Below, piece after piece: positions 7,002 through 14,446 of a DNA stretch of 37,302 nucleotides; the stretch's first letter is position 1, and each line of letters begins with the position of its first letter. Position numbers and translations under genes: made by a program. A model generated the notes under the pieces. The model did not search any database, had not been told where the DNA came from, and saw only the letters and a list, made by a program, of their open reading frames with translations. Source of the stretch: Flavobacteriaceae bacterium CG2_30_34_30 (lineage in GTDB: Bacteria; Bacteroidota; Bacteroidia; Flavobacteriales; Flavobacteriaceae); assembly GCA_001873105.1 (NCBI GenBank), contig MNYN01000063.1:1-37302 (forward strand), written 5' to 3'.

Positions 7002-8672
7002 ATGCCAACAAATCCTTTTCAACCCTTTAAAATAGATGTTTCAGCTATACCTTTACCTGAAAAATTTACGTTTCCATTTTACTACCAGCCACACAAACTA
7101 AGTGCAATTGCTTCAGAAGCTTTGCAACAATATCTAAAAACCCAATCCGATTTTGAACACAATTTTGGGTTACAAAAAAACCAAAACGGATTAGTTATAG
7201 GCAAAATGTTCGGCGTTTTAGTGTGTCAAGACAAGACCGGTCAACTGGGATATTTGTGGGCTTTTTCAGGCAAGTTGGCAGAAACCAATCACCACAAATA
7301 TTTTGTGCCTCCTGTTTTTGATATGTTAGAGCACAATAGCTTCTACAAAAAAGAAGAAAATATACTCAATGCGATAACATTAAATTTAGAAGTCCTAGAG
7401 CAATCAGAAACTTTAAAAAATGCTACTAAAAACGTTCAAAAAGTTCAGATAGATGCCGAAAAGGATATTCAACGCCATAAAGAAACTATAAAAACCCAAA
7501 AAGCGATTCGCGATGCAATAAGAAGTGCTGCACAAAACACCGTTACCTTTGATGCCTACAAAAGTCTTCAAAAAGGGCTGAGTGAGGAGAGCAAAAAAGA
7601 AAGTATTCTTTTTAAAAAAATGACCATATACTGGAATTATCAAAAGGGAAATGCTGCTGCAGAACTTCAAAAAATTAGATCTGAAATACAGGTTTTAAAA
7701 GAACTTCGAAAACAAAAATCAGCTGCGCTACAACAGCAACTTTTTGATAAATATTCTTTTTTAAACCTCTTTGGAATTCAAAAAAGTATAGGTGAAATTT
7801 TTAAAAACAATCCTCCAGCCGGAGCAGGCGAATGTGCAGCTCCTAAACTGTTGCAATATGCATTTACACACCAATTAAAACCTATTGCAATGGCAGAGTT
7901 TTGGTGGGGTCAATCGCCAAATTCTGAAATTAGAAAACACAAACATTTTTATCCTGCCTGCAAAAGTAAATGCGAACCCATTTTAATGGATCATATGTTG
8001 GATGGTTTGGAGGTAGATGACAATCCTTTTCTAGAAAATCCTTCGGAAGTTATGCAATTGGATATTGTGTATGAAGACGATATCCTTTTACTTATCAATA
8101 AACCACCGGAATTTTTATCGGTACCCGGTAAAATTATTACCGATTCGGTGCTTGAGCGCCTTAAACAAATGTATCCTGATGCCACGGGGCCTTTACTTGT
8201 GCATCGGTTAGACATGTCCACCTCTGGTTTGTTGCTTGTGGCAAAAAATAAAGAAACCTATGTGCACCTGCAAAAACAGTTTATGAAACGAACAATTAAA
8301 AAACGATATGTGGCGCTACTTGACGGAATTGTCAAGCAAAAAGAAGGAATTATTAATTTACCGCTTCGAGTAGATTTAGAAGACCGACCAAGACAATTAG
8401 TTTGTTATGAATACGGTAAACCGGCACAAACCAAATGGGAAGTAATTGCCATTAAAAATAAACAAACACGAGTATATTTTTATCCTATCACCGGACGCAC
8501 ACACCAGTTGCGAGTGCACGCCTCACACGAATTAGGACTAAAAATTCCGATATTAGGCGATGATTTGTATGGCAAAAAAGCAAACCGACTACACCTACAT
8601 GCAGAACGTTTAACATTCATACATCCTACCACCAGAGAAGAAATAACCATTTCTGTAGATGCAGCATTTTGA
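7002..8672 (+). CDS. RluA-family pseudouridine synthase with long N-terminal extension
   Basis: A 556-residue protein. The C-terminal part (about residues 345-556) is an RluA-type RNA pseudouridine synthase: LLVHRLDMSTSGLLLVAK holds the catalytic Asp404, and GRTHQLRVH is the conserved later motif. The first 340 residues are not the usual S4 domain. They comprise a beta-rich start, a charged coiled-coil stretch (about 130-250, rich in Lys, Glu and Gln), and a Cys/His segment around 275-330 (GAGECAAPKLLQ, then HKHFYPACKSKCEP) that could bind zinc. Such long RluA homologues occur in Bacteroidota and some Gammaproteobacteria. The substrate RNA position is unknown. Confidence 0.9.
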   Translation: MPTNPFQPFKIDVSAIPLPEKFTFPFYYQPHKLSAIASEALQQYLKTQSDFEHNFGLQKNQNGLVIGKMFGVLVCQDKTGQLGYLWAFSGKLAETNHHKYFVPPVFDMLEHNSFYKKEENILNAITLNLEVLEQSETLKNATKNVQKVQIDAEKDIQRHKETIKTQKAIRDAIRSAAQNTVTFDAYKSLQKGLSEESKKESILFKKMTIYWNYQKGNAAAELQKIRSEIQVLKELRKQKSAALQQQLFDKYSFLNLFGIQKSIGEIFKNNPPAGAGECAAPKLLQYAFTHQLKPIAMAEFWWGQSPNSEIRKHKHFYPACKSKCEPILMDHMLDGLEVDDNPFLENPSEVMQLDIVYEDDILLLINKPPEFLSVPGKIITDSVLERLKQMYPDATGPLLVHRLDMSTSGLLLVAKNKETYVHLQKQFMKRTIKKRYVALLDGIVKQKEGIINLPLRVDLEDRPRQLVCYEYGKPAQTKWEVIAIKNKQTRVYFYPITGRTHQLRVHASHELGLKIPILGDDLYGKKANRLHLHAERLTFIHPTTREEITISVDAAF

Positions 8673-8728
8673 TTTTTTCAAATCGTAAGGTGGCGCAAGC
8701 ATAATCCGTAATTTGTACAAATTTCTTC

Positions 8729-10000
8729 CTAATTATTAAACCTATCGAATGCCTGTCGTTCTAATTCTTCTTGATGGTCAGGATGTGCTATAGAAATAAG
8801 AGCATCTGCACGCTGTTTTAAATTTTTTCCATATAAATTAACTACGCCATTTTCTGTAGCAATATAATGCACGTGCGCTCTTGTAGAAGTTACTCCGGCA
8901 CCTTCTTTAAGGAAAGGAACAATTTTAGAAATTCCTTTATTTGTAATAGAAGGTAATGCTATTATGGCTTTTCCACCTTCCGAAAGGGATGCACCGCGAA
9001 TAAAATCCATTTGTCCTCCCACACCGGAATATTGTATTTTTCCGATAGTATCGGCACAAACTTGTCCGGTAAGGTCTATTTCAATAGCACTATTAATAGC
9101 AGTAACTTTTGGGTTTTGACGAATAATGGCAGTATCGTTTGTAAAGGAAGCTTCTTTAAAATGCACCATTGGGTTGTCGTCTAAAAACTCGTATAATTTG
9201 GGCGATCCAACTGCAAAACAAGTGACTAATTTTCCTTGTTTTATAACTTTATCTTCACCAGTAATGACCCCTTTTTCTACCAAAGGAAGAATACCGTCTG
9301 AAAACATCTCCGTATGAATACCCAAACGTTTGTGGTGTATTAAATTGGCTAATACCACATTCGGAATACCTCCAATTCCCATTTGAAGCGTTGCGCCATC
9401 TTCAATCAATTGGGCTACATTATACCCAATCCTTTTTTCTATCTCGGTACTTTCTTTCATTACATTACTATGGATGGGTTGGTCCACTAATACCGCTGCA
9501 TTAATGTTATTTATGTGAATAATCCCATCGCCGTGGGTTCTTGGTACCTTCGGATTTACCTGTGCGATAACTATTTTTGCTGTTTGAATAGCAGTTAAAG
9601 TAACGTCAATGGAAGTTCCTAGGGAACAAAAACCGTGTTTATCTGGCGGGGAAACCTGAATAAAAGCCACATCGAGAGGCAGAATATTTCGCTTAAAAAG
9701 CAAATGCACTTCACTTAAAAAGATAGGTATGTAATCCCCTCGATCAGAGTTGACCATTTTTCGCACATTGCCACCAACAAAACAACTGTTTACATTAAAG
9801 GTGTTGCTGTAGGGTTCTGAGGCATATATTGCTTCGCCTTCAGTGTGCATTTGAATGATTTCAATATTTTTTAATTCGAGATACCGGTTACAAAGGGCTG
9901 CAATTAATATTTTAGGTGTCATAGCCGCACCTTGAAAAAAAATACGGTTGCCCGATTTTATTAATTTTACAGCCTCATCAGCAGAAGTATAATGTGTCAT
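8729..10000 (-). CDS. Acetyl-CoA hydrolase/transferase family CoA-transferase
   Basis: A 423-residue class I CoA-transferase of the acetyl-CoA hydrolase / 4-hydroxybutyrate CoA-transferase family. The glycine loop QMGIGGIPN is at about 207-214. The catalytic glutamate is Glu231 in GIHTEMFSDG, which forms the glutamyl-CoA thioester. YSGVGGQMDFIRGA near 330-343 is the second family signature. It would move CoA between acetyl-CoA and another short-chain acid, or hydrolyse it; the substrate is not readable. It starts 38 bp after the last gene of the cco operon on the same strand, and with the ADP-forming synthetase at 17203 it suggests acetate or short-chain acid metabolism tied to oxygen limitation. 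Confidence 0.9.
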   Translation of the reverse strand: MTHYTSADEAVKLIKSGNRIFFQGAAMTPKILIAALCNRYLELKNIEIIQMHTEGEAIYASEPYSNTFNVNSCFVGGNVRKMVNSDRGDYIPIFLSEVHLLFKRNILPLDVAFIQVSPPDKHGFCSLGTSIDVTLTAIQTAKIVIAQVNPKVPRTHGDGIIHINNINAAVLVDQPIHSNVMKESTEIEKRIGYNVAQLIEDGATLQMGIGGIPNVVLANLIHHKRLGIHTEMFSDGILPLVEKGVITGEDKVIKQGKLVTCFAVGSPKLYEFLDDNPMVHFKEASFTNDTAIIRQNPKVTAINSAIEIDLTGQVCADTIGKIQYSGVGGQMDFIRGASLSEGGKAIIALPSITNKGISKIVPFLKEGAGVTSTRAHVHYIATENGVVNLYGKNLKQRADALISIAHPDHQEELERQAFDRFNN

Positions 10001-10038
10001 ACGTGTTTTTTATTTGAATGGAAATATATTGAATTTTA

Positions 10039-10743
10039 TTAGGAATGGCAATCGATATTGGAGGAAACTAATTCTACAACCGGTTTTGGAGATAGATAAG
10101 GAATTCCTAATCCTAAACCCCTAACAATAAATAAAAGACCTATAATAACGACAAAAACCGGAATGGCCTTGCGAAATTTTTCTCTGGTGTTTTGTTGTAT
10201 TATGGTACTAAAATAAATAGCCGAAGTCATTAAAGGCACAGTACCCAAGCCGAATAGAAACATATAGAAACTACCTTGTAATAATCCTGCAGAGGCAATT
10301 GCCCCAAAAACGGCTATATACACAAGTCCGCAAGGAAGGAATCCGTTGAGAAAACCAATGGTTAAAAAAGTGTCGGCAGTTTTCTTTTTAAAGGCAGCTC
10401 CCATAGCTGTTTTTACTTTGGAAACTGCTTTGTATATAGGTTTTGTAAAACTAAAACGTGCTGTAAAAGTAGAAGGAAGTATTACAATTACAATCATAAG
10501 GATGCCTATGGCAATAGATAATTGCTGCTGTAAACCAAACAAATAAAACCCTTTTCCTAAAATGCCAAATACCAAGCCAATTAAAGAATACGAAAACAAC
10601 CTTCCAAAATGGTAACTGCCAATTTGCAAAGCCTTTTTAAACGAATTAGAACGATCTACAGGAAGCATAAATGCTATGGGTCCGCACATACCAATGCAGT
10701 GCAAACTTCCTAACAATCCTAGTAAAAAAGCAGTTAAAAACAT
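10039..10743 (-). CDS. SafE/DsbD-like membrane protein of the cco cluster
   Basis: A 234-residue protein with about six membrane helices, of the TauE/SafE-like group related to the DsbD/CcdA core. The N-terminal helix has LGSLHCIGMCGP (residues 11-22) with a Cys pair, and a later helix carries GFLNGFLPCGLVYIAV with another Cys-Pro-type motif (PCG). These intramembrane Cys suggest metal or thiol transfer. Homologues routinely close cbb3 operons in Bacteroidota, probably serving copper supply or cytochrome maturation. It follows fixH by 8 bp. The sulfite-export name is historical and not supported by this context. Confidence 0.83.
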   Translation of the reverse strand: MFLTAFLLGLLGSLHCIGMCGPIAFMLPVDRSNSFKKALQIGSYHFGRLFSYSLIGLVFGILGKGFYLFGLQQQLSIAIGILMIVIVILPSTFTARFSFTKPIYKAVSKVKTAMGAAFKKKTADTFLTIGFLNGFLPCGLVYIAVFGAIASAGLLQGSFYMFLFGLGTVPLMTSAIYFSTIIQQNTREKFRKAIPVFVVIIGLLFIVRGLGLGIPYLSPKPVVELVSSNIDCHS

Positions 10744-10751
10744 GGGCGTAA

Positions 10752-11198
10752 CTAATAATTAATTTCTTGTTTGGATAAAAAGGTTTTATTTTTTGTTTCC
10801 CATCTCACGCTAATATTCCACCTACCTTCAAGGACTTCAGAAGCTGGAATTTGCATTTGGTTATTTTCTAAAATTATAGTTTTTTCAAAATCCATATTTT
10901 TATCAGAAACTCTATAAAAAGAGATAATACCTTTTTGAAAGGAATTGGCAATTTCTTGTGGAAAAACAAGTAGAATGCCCTCTGTACTTTTTTGGATGCG
11001 TATTTTATACGGCAAGTTTTCAGCGTTTTGTTTGGCATTTAACTCGTCCTGAAATCCTATTTCTTGTTTGTAATATTCTTCTACTACCAAGTCGTGGTTG
11101 TACTCTTTGTTTGTAATCATTGTAATGACAAAGTACATAATAAAGCATATAAATGCTGCAAGTGCTATAACTAATCCTGTTCCCCAGTTTATTTTCAT
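10752..11198 (-). CDS. ccoH: FixH/CcoH cbb3 oxidase assembly protein
   Basis: A 148-residue protein with a single N-terminal membrane helix (about residues 6-28) and a periplasmic domain. FixH proteins typically have this layout, with the helix followed by EYYKQEIGFQDELNAKQNA, matching the family motif Y-Y-x-x-x-x-x-[FY]-x-x-x-x-x. It stabilises assembly of the cbb3 oxidase together with the copper ATPase FixI/CcoI. It lies between the cytochrome b561-like gene and the SafE-like gene in the cco operon. Confidence 0.88.
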   Translation of the reverse strand: MKINWGTGLVIALAAFICFIMYFVITMITNKEYNHDLVVEEYYKQEIGFQDELNAKQNAENLPYKIRIQKSTEGILLVFPQEIANSFQKGIISFYRVSDKNMDFEKTIILENNQMQIPASEVLEGRWNISVRWETKNKTFLSKQEINY

Positions 11199-11225
11199 TG
11201 GTGTTTCTTTTATTATAGTAAACTA

Positions 11226-11816
11226 CTAACTACTAGTTGCTTGTTTATTTTTTGTTCCACTTACCATTCTAGAAATAATTCCTTGTTGGTTGGTTAATTC
11301 TGCAATAACAATTCCTCCTATATGTAGTATAATAAAAGCAATTAAATAATAAATGGAAAGGACATGTATTGATTCCATTGTAGCTTTAAAGGTTTTTGGT
11401 CCCAACTCAATAATTAATCCTGTGGCAAGTGATATAGCAACACACCCATAAAAAGCAAGATACAGCCAATATTGAAATTTCATTTTTTTAGTCAACTGTT
11501 TTTCTAAAGGATTGGAAAATTTCATTTTTCCAATCAAAGGTAATGCCATCCGCAAGCCATATAAACCTACTAAAACATAACCAGTATAAACGTGCCAATC
11601 CCACATTGGTTTTCTTATTTGTTTGGCTAAAATAATCAGCTGCTCTCGCGATAAAGAAGTGTCAAGTGTGGCTATATAATTTTGAATAATATCGGCCACA
11701 TGCTCTTTATTCATCCAAGTTAATCTCAAGAAAATGGTAATAAGCATAAAAATCATACAAAGAGCTATTGCCCAGTGCATGACACGGTAGATTGTTGTAT
11801 AATTTCTTTCTTCCAT
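11226..11816 (-). CDS. Cytochrome b561-like membrane protein in the cco operon
   Basis: A 196-residue four-helix membrane protein. Candidate haem b ligands are His14 in YRVMHWAIAL, His75 in MWDWHVYTGY, His149 in MESIHVLSIYY and His164 in FIILHIGGIV, the four-His pattern of prokaryotic dihaem cytochrome b561 and Ni-Fe hydrogenase b subunits. A 40-residue loop (about 35-72) separates helices 1 and 2. It sits between ccoG and fixH on the same strand with small gaps, so it is part of the oxidase unit here. It is not one of the classical ccoNOQP/GHIS genes; it may deliver electrons or help maturation. Confidence 0.82.
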   Translation of the reverse strand: MEERNYTTIYRVMHWAIALCMIFMLITIFLRLTWMNKEHVADIIQNYIATLDTSLSREQLIILAKQIRKPMWDWHVYTGYVLVGLYGLRMALPLIGKMKFSNPLEKQLTKKMKFQYWLYLAFYGCVAISLATGLIIELGPKTFKATMESIHVLSIYYLIAFIILHIGGIVIAELTNQQGIISRMVSGTKNKQATSS

Positions 11817-11840
11817 TATTAAAATGCTTCTTTTACTTCT

Positions 11841-13256
11841 TTAATTATAACTTCTAGGCCCTAGAAAAGTTGTGCTAGTGGTTTCAATAAGTTCATCGTT
11901 GTTATAGACACCAATCTTAATTTTATTTTTGTCGCCCGATAAAGCACTGGCGTTTATTTCTATAAACAGCGTTCCTTGTGATAATCCTTGCGCAGGAACG
12001 TTTATTTCATGGTCACCTACAGTTTTTAGAGTGCCCGTGTGCGACAAAAGTTTAAAAGTAATGGGAGCAATATCTTTATTTGTTTTATTTATTAATTTAA
12101 ATGTATAAACATTACTTATTATATTTCCATCCTTATGCTCATAAAGCTGTCCTGGCAGACGTAAAATATTAGCTTCTACATCGTTTCGTAAAAAAAGCAT
12201 TCCTATTAAAATTCCCATTAATATAAAAAGTACAGAGGCGTAACCTTTTAGTCTAGGTGTGAATTTGAATTTTACTTTATTAACAATATTTTCTTCACTG
12301 GCAAAGCGAATAAGACCTTTAGGCAAATTAACCGCCTCCATAATGGTATCGCATTCATCAATACAAGCTGTACAGTTTACACATTCTAATTGGGTGCCAT
12401 TACGAATATCGATACCTGTGGGGCAAACGTGCACACATTGAAAACAATCAATACAATCGCCATAACCAAGGGCTTTTCTGTCTTCGTCTTTCCTAATTTT
12501 TTTTCTACCGTTTTCTCCTTCTCCTCGTTTGTGGTCGTAGGCTACTACAATTGATTTAGTATCTAACAAAACACTTTGCAATCTTCCGTAAGGGCAGGCA
12601 ATTATACACACTTGCTCTCGGAATGAAGCAAAAATAAAGTAGAATACTCCGGTAAAGATGAGTAAGGAAATAAAGGAACTTAAATTTTCTAAAGGGCCTT
12701 CTGTAATGAATTCAAAAAGTGCATCGCTGCCTATTAAATAAGCTAAAAATACATTGGCAATTAAAAAAGAAATAATAAAAAATACCAACCATTTTAAAAC
12801 GCGTTTTCTAATTTTTTCAGCGTTCCAATCCATTTTAGCAAGGCGCATTTGTTTTCCTCTGTCGCCTTCAATAGCATATTCTATACGACGAAAAACCATT
12901 TCCATAAAAATAGTTTGCGGACAAATCCATCCGCAAAAGATACGACCAAAAGCTACGGTAAATAGGGTGATAAAAACAACCCCAATAAGCATAGAGATGA
13001 CAAATAAATAGAAATCCTGAGGCCAAAAAGGAAATCCAAATATATTGAATTTACGCTCTATAATATTGAATAACAAAAACTGGTTACCGTCTATTTTTAT
13101 AAAAGGTGATGCGAAAAGAAAAACAATAAGAAAATAACTAACCCATTTTCGGTAAGTATAAAATCTGCCGCTCGGTTTTTTTGGAAATATCCATTTTCTT
13201 TTTCCCTTTTCATCAATTGTTCCTAATGTGTCTCTAAATTTTTCTTGGTTTTCCAT
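11841..13256 (-). CDS. ccoG: CcoG/FixG iron-sulfur copper reductase for cbb3 assembly
   Basis: A 471-residue membrane ferredoxin. Several membrane helices lie in the first half and one near residue 340. Cys motifs include CGWICPQT (about 109-116), CIIACPYGRLQ (about 216-226) and two 4Fe-4S clusters in CIDCFQCVHVCPTG and CVNCTACIDEC (about 268-305). The C-terminal 120 residues form the periplasmic Ig-like domain typical of the family. In Rhodobacter CcoG reduces Cu(II) to Cu(I) for CuB insertion. It follows ccoP by 23 bp. Length and architecture are normal. Confidence 0.95.
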   Translation of the reverse strand: MENQEKFRDTLGTIDEKGKRKWIFPKKPSGRFYTYRKWVSYFLIVFLFASPFIKIDGNQFLLFNIIERKFNIFGFPFWPQDFYLFVISMLIGVVFITLFTVAFGRIFCGWICPQTIFMEMVFRRIEYAIEGDRGKQMRLAKMDWNAEKIRKRVLKWLVFFIISFLIANVFLAYLIGSDALFEFITEGPLENLSSFISLLIFTGVFYFIFASFREQVCIIACPYGRLQSVLLDTKSIVVAYDHKRGEGENGRKKIRKDEDRKALGYGDCIDCFQCVHVCPTGIDIRNGTQLECVNCTACIDECDTIMEAVNLPKGLIRFASEENIVNKVKFKFTPRLKGYASVLFILMGILIGMLFLRNDVEANILRLPGQLYEHKDGNIISNVYTFKLINKTNKDIAPITFKLLSHTGTLKTVGDHEINVPAQGLSQGTLFIEINASALSGDKNKIKIGVYNNDELIETTSTTFLGPRSYN

Positions 13257-13279
13257 TTTGGGGTCTAGTACTAATTGCT

Positions 13280-14251
13280 TTATTCTATTTTCTTAGTGGC
13301 TTCTTCAGGAACAATAGGTGATTTTACCAAAGTAGAATCTTCAACGGCAGCGGGAATTTCTTCAGTAGTCGTGCCGTCGGGTTTCCACAACTCCCCTTCC
13401 GGAGCTTTTGCATCCGGAGGATTTGTGCCTTGAAGCGATAAAATATAGCTACCCACTTGTGCTATTTGTAGAGGTTTTAATTCGTTTTTCCAAGAAATCA
13501 TTCCTTTTCCGGGTCGTCCTCCCTCTGAAATAACCTTAAATATGGCGCTAATTTCTCCGGCAAATATCCAATAGGAATCGGTTAAGTTTGGACCAATTCC
13601 GCCACCGCCATCAATTCTGTGACAAGCCACGCAGGTGCTTTCAAAAATTGATTTTCCGGCAGCAAGGTCTGCAGCATCGGTTAATAAAGTTACCGAACTT
13701 GCATCCACTAAATTTTTTGCGGTTTTTCTATATTCGGCAATAGCTATTGTAGCCTCTGCTACTTCTCTATTATACTCGTCTGCTTGTGTTGGTCCATCAA
13801 AAACATGAAATCGAACCATATATACTACCGCAAAAATTATAGATGCGTAAAAAGCATACAACCACCAAGGAGGTAAATTATTGTCAAGCTCTTTTATGCC
13901 ATCATAATCGTGGTCTAAAAGAATTTCTTGCTCTGATCTTATTTTTCTTCTTCCTACTAATTTGTTATAGAGACTTCGCAACCAAGAAAAACGATTTTCA
14001 TTTCTTTCCGCTTCTTTAGTTAGATACTTTTGTTTTGCTTCCTCTGGAAGTGTATGAAACAACAACCGTTGCAGGGAAGCTACACTTACTTCAATAGCAA
14101 TACTAAACAAAATAATGCCTAACCAAACAAAAAGTAACACCGGGTTTTCAATTATTGCCCATTGGTTTGCAGTAGCCGCTGTTTTTTGTAGTACAAATAA
14201 TGCTATTAGTGCAATGATTACTACTCGTAAAATAGATGGTAATGTTTTCAT
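13280..14251 (-). CDS. ccoP: cbb3 oxidase subunit CcoP with a single haem c
   Basis: A 323-residue subunit III. Hydrophobic helices lie at about 8-22, 33-53 and 131-148. The CcoP signature HDYDGIKELDNNLPPWW is at 114-130. Only one haem c motif is present, CVACH at 207-211, with Met251 as the likely axial ligand (GKGMISW). Proteobacterial CcoP has two haems c, so this is the monohaem form. A Pro/Glu-rich tail of about 45 residues closes the protein. Its start overlaps the ccoQ stop by 4 bp, which argues for translational coupling. It accepts electrons from soluble or membrane c-type donors and passes them towards CcoO and CcoN. Confidence 0.94.
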   Translation of the reverse strand: MKTLPSILRVVIIALIALFVLQKTAATANQWAIIENPVLLFVWLGIILFSIAIEVSVASLQRLLFHTLPEEAKQKYLTKEAERNENRFSWLRSLYNKLVGRRKIRSEQEILLDHDYDGIKELDNNLPPWWLYAFYASIIFAVVYMVRFHVFDGPTQADEYNREVAEATIAIAEYRKTAKNLVDASSVTLLTDAADLAAGKSIFESTCVACHRIDGGGGIGPNLTDSYWIFAGEISAIFKVISEGGRPGKGMISWKNELKPLQIAQVGSYILSLQGTNPPDAKAPEGELWKPDGTTTEEIPAAVEDSTLVKSPIVPEEATKKIE

Positions 14252-14442
14252 AATTTGGTATTGTTTTCTTCCTCGTCACTTTCCAGAGGAATATTACTTA
14301 CTTGTTCAATATATTTTTTATTTGCAGAAATTACCCAAAGAAATAACACCACAAAAAAGACGAAAAAAATAAGCAGTGAAATAATTGGGTATATTTCTAT
14401 ACCGTCAATACTTTCCATATGCCCTTTTATAAATTTTAACAT
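14248..14442 (-). CDS. ccoQ: CcoQ-like small cbb3 oxidase subunit
   Basis: A 64-residue protein with one membrane helix (about 18-39, IISLLIFFVFFVVLFLWVIS) and an acidic cytoplasmic tail. The position between ccoNO and ccoP and the size identify it as CcoQ/FixQ, which stabilises the complex. It begins 4 bp after the ccoNO stop and overlaps the ccoP start by 4 bp. Sequence conservation in this subunit is low, so the call rests mainly on position and topology. Confidence 0.85.
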   Translation of the reverse strand: MLKFIKGHMESIDGIEIYPIISLLIFFVFFVVLFLWVISANKKYIEQVSNIPLESDEEENNTKL

Positions 14443-14446
14443 ATTG

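Noticed and set aside
8710..8723. Perfect 14-bp palindrome AATTTGTACAAATT near the CoA-transferase stop
   Set aside because: It is AT-rich with no T-run and no start codon nearby; too weak to call a terminator or operator.
10039..10743. Sulfite exporter function for the SafE-like protein
   Set aside because: The Cys-pair helices and the location at the end of the cco operon fit metal or thiol handling for oxidase assembly better.
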